The notes: a model not told the origin generated them from the sequence alone. A stretch of DNA of 64,000 nucleotides from Halobacteroidaceae bacterium (GCA_003554585.1 PWGV01000024.1:1-64000); one strand, 5' to 3'; counted from the first letter of the stretch, positions 19,943 through 30,071 are shown. Translations and numbers: made by a program.

Positions 19943-20360
19943 TCAATTTGGAATACTCCTTCTCCTGGAAAGAAATTAGCCAGTCCAGGTGGATCTCTCC
20001 CTTTTCCTTTTCCAGCCTGCGGGCAAATAGTTGATCCCAGGATTCAAGAATTAAAAGCCAGGTTAGCTGAAGCAGGTCCGCTCCTTGCGTTTCTCTGCCG
20101 GTTTCGAGAGGAACTCTGGCCAGTTCATATTCTTTCCTCTCTTCCCGGCTTATGGTTCTTAAAAAACAAATCTTTTTCCCTTCTAAAATTTCCAGTTTAA
20201 AATTTTCAGTTAGGGTACCCAGTTCGTCCCAGATCCTATCCAAATCATCAACATAATTTCGGCATTCCGGCCCACTGACTGTATCCCTATCAAAAAGGTG
20301 ATGGTGGCTTTTTATTTCTCTTCGCAGCAGTTGACCAAATTTTCTTTTTTCCGGCATCAT
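19911..20360 (-). CDS. Hypothetical protein
   Basis: 149 aa ORF overlapping the FTR gene by a few codons on the same strand; no family recognised. Confidence 0.6.
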   Translation of the reverse strand: MMPEKRKFGQLLRREIKSHHHLFDRDTVSGPECRNYVDDLDRIWDELGTLTENFKLEILEGKKICFLRTISREERKEYELARVPLETGRETQGADLLQLTWLLILESWDQLFARRLEKEKGEIHLDWLISFQEKEYSKLIEEMEGKKDE

Positions 20361-20539
20361 TATTTTATCCTCCCCATAGAAACGGTATTCACTATTTTTC
20401 TATTTCTTCATCTTCCCCCCCTGTCCTGCCTTTTTATATTTTTTGTACACCATTGAAGGAAGAAAGAAGGTTTTGTGGAAAAAGAAAGTTGATAACAAGC
20501 TTTATCGTTTGGGAAAACGTGGTAATAGTAGGTGATAAA

Positions 20540-21148
20540 ATGAAGTTAAAATATCTGTCAATATTAATTGCCCTTTTTATCCTTGGAGGCTGCGCTCCCA
20601 CAGAATCTGTTTATCCCTTTACTACCATAGGTTCAGTTCTTCAAGACCCTGAAAACTTCGTCGGGCGGAGGATCCGCCTTAGTGGAACATACCAGAGGGA
20701 CCCCCGCCTTGAACCCCACGAAGTCCAGGGAATACTTCAACAGGAAGGTCACGAAATCCATGTCCGGGGAAAGGTTCTGGACTGGATTCCACCTGAAAGA
20801 ACCACCCTGCAGTTATGGGGAGAAATTAAACTTGAAAATTCCCAACCCGTTCTTATCTTTCACAACGGCCGGGGCCTGGGCAATATTTTCCGCCACCCCA
20901 AACCTTTACCCTCCCTGGAAACGGGCGACAGAATCCAGGTTAAGGGCAGGCTTGAATACGAAGATAATTTTCTCGTTTTGATTTCCGAGGATTTGAACCG
21001 CCTTAATTTAACAAATGTTACAATCCCAGATATGCTCCCAGCCATCGCTGAAATTGACGGGGAAATAACTGCGAAAAACCAGAAGGGCTTTACCTATATC
21101 GTCTCAGTTGAAAAAATGAACACCCAGCCTTACCCACCGTCTAATTGA
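20540..21148 (+). CDS. Putative lipoprotein with OB-fold-like domain
   Basis: Signal peptide with lipobox MKLKYLSILIALFILGGCAPTE; start trimmed to this Met. Confidence 0.7.
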   Translation: MKLKYLSILIALFILGGCAPTESVYPFTTIGSVLQDPENFVGRRIRLSGTYQRDPRLEPHEVQGILQQEGHEIHVRGKVLDWIPPERTTLQLWGEIKLENSQPVLIFHNGRGLGNIFRHPKPLPSLETGDRIQVKGRLEYEDNFLVLISEDLNRLNLTNVTIPDMLPAIAEIDGEITAKNQKGFTYIVSVEKMNTQPYPPSN

Positions 21149-21534
21149 GGAGGCAGTTTATGAAAAAAGACTGTGTTTTCTGTAATTATCCCCGGCGAAA
21201 AATCATCCTGGAGAATGACATGGCCTTTGCCATTTATGATAAGTACCCGGTCAACCAGGGCCACATGCTGCTCATTCCAAAAAGACATTTTCCCGATATT
21301 TTTTCCGCAACTCAGGAAGAAATACTGGCCCTACACCAGTTGATCAAAAAAGCTCGGGAATATTTAGTTGATAAATATAACCCTGACGGCTTTAATATTG
21401 GAATAAACCTGGGTGAGGTTGCAGGACAGACCATCTTCCACCTGCATATCCATATTATTCCCCGTTACCTGGGGGATGTGAAAAATCCCCGGGGAGGCAT
21501 TCGGAACTTTAAAGAGAATATTGTGGATTATTAA
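21145..21534 (+). CDS. HIT family (histidine triad) hydrolase
   Basis: CVFCNY...; HLHIHIIPRYLGD histidine triad. Confidence 0.92.
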   Translation: MRRQFMKKDCVFCNYPRRKIILENDMAFAIYDKYPVNQGHMLLIPKRHFPDIFSATQEEILALHQLIKKAREYLVDKYNPDGFNIGINLGEVAGQTIFHLHIHIIPRYLGDVKNPRGGIRNFKENIVDY

Positions 21535-21630
21535 AAAGAAGGTCCCCGCTAATAATTCGGGAATTTTTGGGGCGATTTAACCTAAAACATTTAAGTGGAA
21601 TTTTCCAGGGTTAATAAAGTTTTTCAAATT

Positions 21631-21666
21631 AAAGGGACAGAATATCCTGTCCCTTTAATTTTTTTC
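21631..21666. terminator. Intrinsic terminator between convergent genes
   Basis: AAAGGGACAG-aatatc-CTGTCCCTTT followed by AATTTTTTT. Confidence 0.75.
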
Positions 21667-22113
21667 AATTTCATGGGGAGGAATTGTTCCCCGGACCAGA
21701 ACTTCAGGAGACTGCAGCATCCCCTGGCGGTATATTTTTAGGGGTAAAGCCTGTTGATCATATTGTTTAACAAACTCCATTGCTCTTTCTAAGTCCTCAC
21801 CTACTGTATCTCCCCCATTCAAACACTGCCAGCTTTCGAAAAATAAGGCCTGATCGGCAACAGTGCATAAACGGGGGTCCACCCTGACCGCTAATAAAGC
21901 ATAACCACCATTCTTTGCCAGGCCCCAGAGGTCATCTTCAGGCTGTAAATAGCAAAAGATTGCAGGTTTTTTCCGAAGTTCTGAATCCAGAATATAAGCA
22001 GGTTTCTCCGGCTTTAATCCATTTTGGAGAACATCATTTATTTTTTCTTTTGCAACAAAGTGGTAGAGTTTGACCCTGGGGTTGGGGAAATCCCTGCTTT
22101 CAATCAATTTCAA
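21655..22113 (-). CDS. Hypothetical protein, possible ADP-ribosyltransferase-like fold
   Basis: VKLYHFVAKEKINDVLQNGLKP ... YALLAVRVDPRL ... SPEVLVRGTIPPHEIE spacing resembles DarT/Tpt1-like H...Y...E layouts. Confidence 0.4.
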   Translation of the reverse strand: MKLIESRDFPNPRVKLYHFVAKEKINDVLQNGLKPEKPAYILDSELRKKPAIFCYLQPEDDLWGLAKNGGYALLAVRVDPRLCTVADQALFFESWQCLNGGDTVGEDLERAMEFVKQYDQQALPLKIYRQGMLQSPEVLVRGTIPPHEIEKN

Positions 22114-22122
22114 TGCCTCCTA

Positions 22123-23028
22123 TCATTCTTGTTTGGGGTCAAGAGCATCGCGCAGACCGTCGCCAAGGAAATTAATACTCAGCACTGCAAGGAAAATCGC
22201 GATTCCCGGGGGCAGCCACATCCAGGGCATACCCTCCATTATATGCAGTGCTCGAGCCGAGTTAAGCATGTTTCCCCAGGAAGGTGCCGGCGGGGGAACT
22301 CCGAGTCCCAAAAAGCTCAAGCCGGCTTCCCCAATAATTGTGCTGGCCACTCCCAGTGTTGCAGCAACCAAAAGGGGTGGAATTGCATTGGGCAGGAGGT
22401 GGATCAAAATAATCCGTCTGTGGCCTCCTCCCAGGGCTATTGCTGCCTGGACAAAGTCCTGGGTTTTCAATTTCAAAAATTCGGCTCTTAAAAGCCTACA
22501 GGGACCCGGCCAGGATATTACGCCCAGGATAATCATAACATTATAGATACTGGGTCCAAGAAGAGCAGAGGCAGTAATCGCCAGGATCAAAAATGGGAAA
22601 CTCAAAAAAACGTCTGCAAGTCGCATTATTACCGTGTCAGTGAAACCTCCAGCATACCCCGCTATTGACCCCAGGATAAGCGCAATAATCATCATGATTG
22701 ATACTGCAACCAATCCCACTGAAAGAGAAATCCTGCCTCCATGAAGAGTCCGGGTCAGGACATCTCGTCCCATTTCATCAGTACCCAGCCAGTGTTCACT
22801 GGAAGGCGCCTGGTTGCGCCTTAAGAAATCAGCCCTCGTAGGGTCATAGGGCGTTAAAACTGGTGCGAAAACAGCAGCGAACACAAAAATAAACAGAAAA
22901 ATTGCCCCGAGCAAAGCAACCCGGTTCTTTTTGAACCTGCGCCAGCCAACCGCCCAGGGAGATTCTATATTTCTTCTGGACATTACCTGTTCTTCATTAT
23001 ATTCAGCCACTTTGATCTCCCTCCTCAA
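22123..23028 (-). CDS. oppC: Oligopeptide ABC transporter permease, OppC/DppC type
   Basis: HWLGTDEMGRDVLTRTLHGGRISLSVGLVAV; EAGLSFLGLGVPPPAPSWGNML; GDGLRDALDP. Confidence 0.95.
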   Translation of the reverse strand: MRREIKVAEYNEEQVMSRRNIESPWAVGWRRFKKNRVALLGAIFLFIFVFAAVFAPVLTPYDPTRADFLRRNQAPSSEHWLGTDEMGRDVLTRTLHGGRISLSVGLVAVSIMMIIALILGSIAGYAGGFTDTVIMRLADVFLSFPFLILAITASALLGPSIYNVMIILGVISWPGPCRLLRAEFLKLKTQDFVQAAIALGGGHRRIILIHLLPNAIPPLLVAATLGVASTIIGEAGLSFLGLGVPPPAPSWGNMLNSARALHIMEGMPWMWLPPGIAIFLAVLSINFLGDGLRDALDPKQE

Positions 23029-23984
23029 TCATACCGAATTCGGGGATCGGCAATAGCATAGGCAACATCTGCAACTACATTCCCCAAAAAGGTAAGGATG
23101 CCAAACATTAGGGTTATACCCATCATTACCGGATAGTTTCGCTGATGAGTTGCATCAATGGCCATTCGGCCCAACCCGGGCCAGGAAAAAACCTGTTCGG
23201 TAATTACAGCCCCGGAGAAAATAATCGGAACCATAAAGCCCATCAGGGTTAAAATGGGAATTAAGGCGTTACGCAGGGCATGTTTGTATATAACTACCCG
23301 TTCCCGCAAACCTTTGGCTCGAGCGGTACGCAGGTAGTCCTGGCGGATAACTTCCAGCAAACTGCTCCGCATATACCTGGTAATACTGGCGATGCTGGCC
23401 AGCCCCAGAGTAAAAGCGGGCATGACTAAATAGCTAAGCATTCCTAAAATGGTAAACTCTTCTCCCGGACCAAAATAGCCCCCCGCCGGGAGAACATTTA
23501 AAATCAAGGCAAAAATATAAAGCAAAATCATTCCGAAGAAAAAATTTGGAATAGAAACCCCCACAAAAGCCATAAAGGTAATCGTATAGTCAGAAAGGGT
23601 ATATTGTCGTCGGGCTGAATAAATTCCGACGGGAATACCTATCCCCCAACCGATAATTATACTCGAAACTGATAATAAAATAGTAACCGGGAGTCGTTCT
23701 TGGATCAAATCCCCTACAGGTCTTCGGGCACTATCAAAAGAGCGCCCTAAATTTCCCCGCAGCAGTTGGCCTAGCCAATCAAAATACCTTACAACTAAAG
23801 GTCGATCAAGGCCCATCTGGGCTTTTCGGTCTTCAATTATCCTTGGATCTAGGTCGGGAACTCCCCGCAGGTGGGTTACCGGGTCTCCGGGGGCAAAATT
23901 GATCATCAAAAAAACCAAAAAGGTAAAACCAAGTAAAACAGGGATCCCTTGAAAAAGAACTCGCCGGATCAGGTAAGTCATCAT
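23025..23984 (-). CDS. oppB: Oligopeptide ABC transporter permease, OppB/DppB type
   Basis: YLRTARAKGLRERVVIYKHALRNALIPILT; ITEQVFSWPGLGRMAIDA. Confidence 0.95.
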   Translation of the reverse strand: MMTYLIRRVLFQGIPVLLGFTFLVFLMINFAPGDPVTHLRGVPDLDPRIIEDRKAQMGLDRPLVVRYFDWLGQLLRGNLGRSFDSARRPVGDLIQERLPVTILLSVSSIIIGWGIGIPVGIYSARRQYTLSDYTITFMAFVGVSIPNFFFGMILLYIFALILNVLPAGGYFGPGEEFTILGMLSYLVMPAFTLGLASIASITRYMRSSLLEVIRQDYLRTARAKGLRERVVIYKHALRNALIPILTLMGFMVPIIFSGAVITEQVFSWPGLGRMAIDATHQRNYPVMMGITLMFGILTFLGNVVADVAYAIADPRIRYD

Positions 23985-24069
23985 AATCCATCACTCCAGC
24001 TAATTAATGGGAATGGCAGACGGATACCGCCTGCCATTCCGATATCTTTTCTTTTGATTTTAACCTTTT

Positions 24070-25689
24070 TTACTGGCGTTCTGCAGGTATCCAGAGCTGA
24101 TTGAGGATCTCGGGCCAGAACAATCCCTGTGGTCCTGGATCACGGTCAACACCCTGGATTCTCTCGTTGATCGCAGAAATGTTTACGGTGTAGGTGAAGA
24201 ATACGTTGGGTAATTCTTCGTTCATCAAACGCTGCCACTCGGCATAAATTTCTTGTCTTTCTTCCTGGTCAACAGTAGTGCGGCCTTGTTCAATGAGTTC
24301 ATCAGAGCGCTCATTGACCCAGCCGGCATCATTCCATACCGAAGTTGAATGCCAGATTCCGTAGGGATCGGGGTCCACGCCAAGAGACCAACCCAGGGTA
24401 AAGGCATCAAATTCACGGGCATCAATACGGTCAACAGCGGCGGAAAATTCCATGGGGCGCAGGTCAACCTTGAAGCCGATATCCTCCATGTTCTGCTGGA
24501 AGAGCATCATCATTTGCTCCTGTGCCCTTGTTGCTTCAGTGTAAATAAACTCAAATTCCATCCGCATATCGTCTTTTTCCCAGACACCGTCGGCTCCGCG
24601 TTCCCAGCCGGCTTCCTGCATTAGTTCAATGGAACGATCAGGATTGTAGGGATATTCGTTAATGCCTTCGTCAGTATAAGCCCAGGATACAGTGGGCATA
24701 GGTGCGTTAGCAACCTTGGAATAACCATCCAGGATAATATCTACCACCGTTTGGCGGTCATATCCATAAGCAACAGCCTGGCGGATTCGCTTGTCATCAA
24801 AACGTTCCTGCCGCAGGTTAAAGCAGATATAACTATAACTCATTGCTTCAAAGTCGTAGACATCAACAAATTCCAGTTGTTCTACCATGGGAACTTGCTC
24901 AGAAGAAATTCCGACAAAATCGATCCGGCCCTGCCGCAGGTAAACCGGGCGGGCTTCGTCGTCGATTACGTGGTAAACCATCCGATCCAGGTAGGGTCCT
25001 TCCTGGTAATAATCATCAAAGCCGTCCAGGACAACATACTGGTCGGGGCGGAATTCTACAAACTCAAAGGGCCCTGCCCCAATTGGATTCTGGTTGAATT
25101 CATGGGCTTCCAATTCGGCGACGGGAACATCCTCAAGAATATGGGAGGGCAGAATACCATAGGTGAACTCAGCCAGAAGAGGAGAATGAATTCTTTCGGT
25201 AGTAAAACGGATTGTGTAATCATCAATTACTTCAATTCCCTCAACATAATCAACTTCACCATCGTGGTAGGCTTCAGCACCCTTGATAACAGCAAAAGTC
25301 CCGTAGCGTACGCCTGTATAGTGCGGATGCAGGATGGTCTTAAAGGTGTACTCAACGTCCCGGGCAGTAACCTCGACGCCGTCGTGGAACTTAACCCCTT
25401 CCCGCAAATGGAAAGTCAGGGAAAGCCCATCATCAGAAAATTCCCAGCTTTCAGCTATCTGAGGAACAGGTTGCAGCTCACGGTCAATGGTAATCAAACC
25501 ATCATAAACAGCCGAAATAACCTCTCCGTCATAAACCTCAGTATAAAGGATCGGGTTGAACATTCCGCGGGGACTGATAACCATACCCCGGTGGAAAGTT
25601 CCACCTTCAACCGGCTCTTCCTGTGCTATGGCAGCGGTTGCCGGGAGAACCAGCGCCATGATCAGAAGAAACAACACTAATTTTTTCAC
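24070..25689 (-). CDS. oppA: Peptide ABC transporter substrate-binding protein (SBP family 5)
   Basis: Signal peptide; VYDGLITIDRELQPVPQIAESWEFSDDGLSLTFHLREGVKFHDG. Confidence 0.95.
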   Translation of the reverse strand: MKKLVLFLLIMALVLPATAAIAQEEPVEGGTFHRGMVISPRGMFNPILYTEVYDGEVISAVYDGLITIDRELQPVPQIAESWEFSDDGLSLTFHLREGVKFHDGVEVTARDVEYTFKTILHPHYTGVRYGTFAVIKGAEAYHDGEVDYVEGIEVIDDYTIRFTTERIHSPLLAEFTYGILPSHILEDVPVAELEAHEFNQNPIGAGPFEFVEFRPDQYVVLDGFDDYYQEGPYLDRMVYHVIDDEARPVYLRQGRIDFVGISSEQVPMVEQLEFVDVYDFEAMSYSYICFNLRQERFDDKRIRQAVAYGYDRQTVVDIILDGYSKVANAPMPTVSWAYTDEGINEYPYNPDRSIELMQEAGWERGADGVWEKDDMRMEFEFIYTEATRAQEQMMMLFQQNMEDIGFKVDLRPMEFSAAVDRIDAREFDAFTLGWSLGVDPDPYGIWHSTSVWNDAGWVNERSDELIEQGRTTVDQEERQEIYAEWQRLMNEELPNVFFTYTVNISAINERIQGVDRDPGPQGLFWPEILNQLWIPAERQ

Positions 25690-25923
25690 TTAAAATTTCC
25701 CCCTTTTAAATTAAAATTATTATTAACAGTCTCCCTCCTCAATTTATTTTTCAATATAAAAAGACGGATTCCTTCTTAAAAATTTTGAATTTTAATTCAT
25801 GGCAGGGTTTTTGGGTATTTTTTACTTACATCCCTCTTTAAGTTGTTCTTTTTAACGAAGGTTGACTTTTTTTGTTCGGGGACCAGGCCAATAAACAAGG
25901 AGAGTGTTCTCACTCCCCCTTTT

Positions 25924-26295
25924 TTACAGGAATTTTTGGATTTCCACCGAATAACCATCCGGATCTTTTGTAAAGAAATGATAGATATTAAACTTCGGAT
26001 TGTGCTGGGGTTCCTCCTCTACTTCCCAACCACAGTCAACAAGTTTTTGGTACCAGTGGTCAACATCGTCCACCAGAAGAGTTATTATTGGGGCTTTCCC
26101 TTTCTGAGTTTTTTCCAGGTGGGTGCAGAAACCCAGAAATCCCCCTCCTGGAACTTCATAGATACGACATACTCCTTGGTCTTTAAATAATTTAAGACCC
26201 AGGATATCCCTGTAGAAAACAGCATTGTCCTCCAGGCTCTCCGTTCCAAAAAACACAATAGTTCCATCCCAAGCCATATTGCGCCCTCCTTCCAT
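25924..26295 (-). CDS. VOC/glyoxalase family protein
   Basis: DNAVFYRDILGLKLFKD...FFTKDPDGYSVEIQKF. Confidence 0.85.
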   Translation of the reverse strand: MEGGRNMAWDGTIVFFGTESLEDNAVFYRDILGLKLFKDQGVCRIYEVPGGGFLGFCTHLEKTQKGKAPIITLLVDDVDHWYQKLVDCGWEVEEEPQHNPKFNIYHFFTKDPDGYSVEIQKFL

Positions 26296-26369
26296 TTTTT
26301 AATCATAAATTTTGAAGGAAAAAACTATCCCTTGACGTAATCCTCATATTATAAGAGGAGGAAAAATGG

Positions 26370-26903
26370 ATGCAGAAAATTTTTGAAAAAATTAGCGCCT
26401 TTTTCTCCGGTATTGCTGACCGTTTAATCTCTATCCTCGGAGCAGTTGGGATGGCTCAGTTTCCCCAGTTTTTCAGCCAGTATTTGCAGCGATTGGGAGG
26501 ACACCTGCAGGAAATCCGCAGGACAATCAATAAATATGAACAGGCAGCCGAATCCCTGGGAATAAGTTTTGAGGATTATATCAGACAGCACCTGACCGCA
26601 GAAGAAAGAGTTTTTCAAACATCGGGAGAAGTTATTGCAGGCCTTTTAAACCGCCTTGAGAATATCGAGAATTCTTTTTATCAGCTCCAGCAAGCAGGAC
26701 CTTTCACCAGGTGGATTGTTTTTTTCCAGGAGGCGGACTGGGAAATTGCAAGGCAAACTCTAACTTTTTATACCCCGGGAATCCCCACAAGCATGGAAGG
26801 AATTATATATGCATTTACCGGTCTTTTGCTGGGCTGGGGCTTATTTAGCCTTTTTAAAACCGCCTTTAATACTTTAGATAATAAGATTAGAAAAAAGGGA
26901 TAA
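26370..26903 (+). CDS. DUF2937-like membrane-associated protein
   Basis: AQFPQFFSQYLQRLGGHLQEIRRTINKYEQAAESLGISFEDYI and C-terminal TM; pattern recalls DUF2937. Confidence 0.6.
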   Translation: MQKIFEKISAFFSGIADRLISILGAVGMAQFPQFFSQYLQRLGGHLQEIRRTINKYEQAAESLGISFEDYIRQHLTAEERVFQTSGEVIAGLLNRLENIENSFYQLQQAGPFTRWIVFFQEADWEIARQTLTFYTPGIPTSMEGIIYAFTGLLLGWGLFSLFKTAFNTLDNKIRKKG

Positions 26904-26925
26904 ATTACTACAAGGTATTTTAGAT

Positions 26926-26946
26926 AAAAAAAGGGGGTCAGCCCCC
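26926..26946 (-). terminator. Terminator downstream of tRNA-Ala
   Basis: Minus strand GGGGGctgaCCCCC followed by TTTTTTT. Confidence 0.7.
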
Positions 26947-26951
26947 AAAAT

Positions 26952-27026
26952 TGGTGGAGATAGGCGGATTCGAACCGCCGACCTCCTGCTTGCGAAGCAG
27001 GCGCTCTCCCACTGAGCTATACCCCC
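26952..27026 (-). tRNA. tRNA-Ala, anticodon CGC
   Basis: Minus strand GGGGGTATAGCTCAGTGGGAGAGCGCCTGCTTCGCAAGCAGGAGGTCGGCGGTTCGAATCCGCCTATCTCCACCA; cloverleaf, encoded CCA, G3:U70 Ala identity pair. Confidence 0.95.
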
Positions 27027-27127
27027 AAACCTCTTATTCGCTTTTAGTTTACCATCACTTGCGAAAGGGGTCAACCATCTCCTTCTTTTCACCTGACTGC
27101 GCAACCCCGTCTTTTTAAGGAGGCAAA

Positions 27128-27919
27128 ATGATGACAACCAGAATTATCGCTCACCGCGGTTTCTCTTCCCTTTTTCCGGAGAACACTATGCTCGCTTTCC
27201 GGGAAGCCCTGGCCAACGGGGCAACAGGATTGGAATGTGATGTCCAGTTAACCGCCGATGGAGAAATTATTATTTTTCACGACGAAGAAGTTTACCGAAT
27301 AACGGGGAACCGTGGTTTAGTAAAGGATTTCTCCTGGAATGAAATATCCCGAATGGATGCAGGTCGACATAAAGGAGAAAAATTCAGGGGAGAAGGAATC
27401 CCCCGCCTGCAGGATCTCCTGGAACTGATTAAAAATCGGGATATTATTTTAAACATTGAATTAAAAAATGGAATCATCCCATATCCCAACCTGGAAAAAA
27501 AGGCAATTGAAATGGTGGAAAAATTTAGCCTGGCCCATCAGGTTATCATCTCATCTTTTAACCATCCCAGCCTGCTGACAGTTAAAGAACACAATCCCAA
27601 TATAAAAACATCACTTTTATTTTTCGCCCGGATGTATAAACCCTGGAAATACACTTCCGAAGTAAAAGTGGACGGGATTCATCCCTTCTGGATGGGAGTT
27701 GATGGCGCACTGCTGAAAGGAGCTCAAAAAAACGGACTTTTCGTTAACCCTTTTACTGTTAACAATCTCGATGACATGTATAGCCTTTTAAAGGCTGGAG
27801 TAGATGGGATAATCACCGATTATCCCGACCGTTTAGCCCAGTTAATCCACGAAAAAATGCCCAAGCGAAAGGTAGAGCCACTTAGCGATAAAACCACTTA
27901 TTACAGATACGATAAATAA
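27128..27919 (+). CDS. Glycerophosphodiester phosphodiesterase
   Basis: IAHRGFSSLFPENTMLAFREALANGATGLECDVQLTADGEIIIFHDE. Confidence 0.93.
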   Translation: MMTTRIIAHRGFSSLFPENTMLAFREALANGATGLECDVQLTADGEIIIFHDEEVYRITGNRGLVKDFSWNEISRMDAGRHKGEKFRGEGIPRLQDLLELIKNRDIILNIELKNGIIPYPNLEKKAIEMVEKFSLAHQVIISSFNHPSLLTVKEHNPNIKTSLLFFARMYKPWKYTSEVKVDGIHPFWMGVDGALLKGAQKNGLFVNPFTVNNLDDMYSLLKAGVDGIITDYPDRLAQLIHEKMPKRKVEPLSDKTTYYRYDK

Positions 27920-27963
27920 AGCATATTCTTTAATGTCAAATTTTTAAACAAGATATATTTTTT

Positions 27964-27996
27964 GCCCGCCGAATATTTTCCGGCGGGCTCTGTTTT
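27964..27996 (+). terminator. Intrinsic terminator downstream of GDPD gene
   Basis: GCCCGCCG-aatatttt-CGGCGGGC then TCTGTTTTT. Confidence 0.65.
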
Positions 27997-29420
27997 TAAA
28001 GATAACCTTTTTCCATCATTTTTACCATTTCATTGGCCGAGGAAAGGATATCCCCTGTAGCTCTTTCCGCAAGTTCAACCCCAGCCCTGTTGGCTTTCCT
28101 GCAGATTTCTTCTTCATCCATTCTTTTTAATTTCCCTTTTTCCACAACAATTTCACCATTTACCAGCACTGTTTCCACCTCGTTGCCCCGGGCTGAATAA
28201 ACAAGATTGGGAGCAATATTGCGAACCGGATTGGAAAGAACCGGAACCAGGGTGGGTTGGTTCAGATCGATTATTAATAAATCTGCCTTTTTCCCCGGTT
28301 CCAGGGAACCCAAAGTATTTTCAAGCCCAAGGACATTTGCAGCCTCAATTGTAGCCATGCGCAAAGCTTTCCAGGCCGGCATTACCCTGGGGTCAGCTTT
28401 TTTCACCTTGTTCAAAACACAGGCCATTTTCATTTCGTTAAACATATTGTTGCAATTATTTCCCGGGGCCTGATCACTTCCCAGGGCTGCCTGGCCTCCT
28501 GCTTCTAAAAATTCCAAAACCGGAGGAACCAGGCCATCAATTATCCCAATACTGCCCGGACAGTGAACCATTTTTGCACCTTTTTCCGCCAGGAGGCGGG
28601 TTTCTAAATCTGTTGCTTCGGTTAAATGAACTGCTATCAGGTCCTCGTCAATCAGCCCCTGCTTTTCCAGGAAGGGAATCGAGCGGACTCCGTAGCGTTT
28701 TTCCATTTGATCAATTTCCCTGTCTCCCTGGGCTACATGCATGTGAATTTTGTAACCGTACTTCCGACTCAAATCCTTGATTTCTCCCAGCAGTTTTTCC
28801 CCTAACATGTCCGGACCCTGGGGCCCAAAGAGAAAGGTTAATCGACCTTCACCCTTTGTTTCCCATTTTTCAATCAGTTCAAGGGCTTTTTCCAGGCGCT
28901 CTCTTCCCAGGGATTCATCAAGGGGATAAAGCTCTCCTATTTTTAATTTATCCATCCCCGGGGAAAGTTCATTTACAGTAGAAGCCAAACAGGCCCGGGC
29001 TCCAAGTTCAAGGTAGTTTTCTATTATATCATCCAGGGGATAGTCGTAATCCGCAAAGGTAGTGGTCCCGTTCTTCAATCCTTCGATTATATTTACCATC
29101 GATCCCAGACGAACATCCTGCGGTTGCATATGTTTTTTAAAAGGCGCTATGCCCTGCTGCATCCAGTTCTTCGTATCCTGGGCAGTGCCCCTCAAGAGGG
29201 CAATTCCTGTATGTATATGGGCATCAATAAATCCCGGCATAACTATTTTTTCCCGGCCTCCCAGGCGGGGAAGATCGGGATATTTTTTTGCTAATTCAGA
29301 CCTTGCTCCCACTTCTTTTAATTCCTGACCTTCCACCACAACCGCTCCATCCTCAATTATGCCAATCCCTGGCCCGGTCATGGTCAGCAAAAATTTACCC
29401 TCAATCAAATAAGAACTCAT
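27996..29420 (-). CDS. Amidohydrolase family protein (MTA/SAH deaminase / chlorohydrolase-like)
   Basis: MPGFIDAHIHTGIALLRGTAQD; HMHVAQGDREI; GSDQAPGNNCNNMFNEMK. Confidence 0.85.
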   Translation of the reverse strand: MSSYLIEGKFLLTMTGPGIGIIEDGAVVVEGQELKEVGARSELAKKYPDLPRLGGREKIVMPGFIDAHIHTGIALLRGTAQDTKNWMQQGIAPFKKHMQPQDVRLGSMVNIIEGLKNGTTTFADYDYPLDDIIENYLELGARACLASTVNELSPGMDKLKIGELYPLDESLGRERLEKALELIEKWETKGEGRLTFLFGPQGPDMLGEKLLGEIKDLSRKYGYKIHMHVAQGDREIDQMEKRYGVRSIPFLEKQGLIDEDLIAVHLTEATDLETRLLAEKGAKMVHCPGSIGIIDGLVPPVLEFLEAGGQAALGSDQAPGNNCNNMFNEMKMACVLNKVKKADPRVMPAWKALRMATIEAANVLGLENTLGSLEPGKKADLLIIDLNQPTLVPVLSNPVRNIAPNLVYSARGNEVETVLVNGEIVVEKGKLKRMDEEEICRKANRAGVELAERATGDILSSANEMVKMMEKGYL

Positions 29421-29565
29421 AATATTCCCTCCCCGAAATGTTTTTCTTTCACTTTTCCATTTAAATTTTTCCACTTCTTTTCCTGCCATGATTTTGATAA
29501 TAATTTGCATTAACAGCATTTAAGTGGTAAAATTTCATTACTTAAATATTTAAAGGAGGATGGAA

Positions 29566-30066
29566 ATGCCCAGTAAAAAATTGATTGAAAAACTAAATGA
29601 ACAAATCAAGCACGAATTCTTTTCCGCTCAATATTATCTCGCGATGGCCGCTTTTTGCAGTGAAAAAAGCCTTGATGGATTCGCTAACTTTTTTATTGCC
29701 CAGGCCGCAGAAGAACGTTTTCATGCCATGAAATTTTTTGACTTTCTTACCGAAATTGGCCAGACACCGGTAATAACCGGGTTTGAAGATCCCAAAAGAG
29801 ATTTTTCTTCTCTGGAGGAAGTTTTCCAGTTGAGCCTTGAACACGAAAAGCTTGTTACCCGTTTAATCAATGATATCCTGGAAATTGCCCAGGATGAGAA
29901 ACACCACCCAACAGTTTCTTTCCTGCAGTGGTTTGTTGATGAACAGGTGGAAGAAGAAGATACAGTGAATCAAATTCTGGATAAAATCAAAATGGTTGGA
30001 GAAAATTCTCCGGGGACCCTTTTCCTCGACGGAGAACTCGGCAAAAGGAAGTTCTCTGCAGAATAA
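29566..30066 (+). CDS. Ferritin
   Basis: LNEQIKHEFFSAQYYLAMAAFC...AAEERFHAMKFFDFL...FLQWFVDEQVEEE. Confidence 0.93.
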   Translation: MPSKKLIEKLNEQIKHEFFSAQYYLAMAAFCSEKSLDGFANFFIAQAAEERFHAMKFFDFLTEIGQTPVITGFEDPKRDFSSLEEVFQLSLEHEKLVTRLINDILEIAQDEKHHPTVSFLQWFVDEQVEEEDTVNQILDKIKMVGENSPGTLFLDGELGKRKFSAE

Positions 30067-30071
30067 AAACT

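Noticed and set aside
24751-25680. 309-aa + strand ORF antisense to oppA
   Set aside because: Long only because of codon bias on the complementary strand; translation shows no family features and oppA is unambiguous
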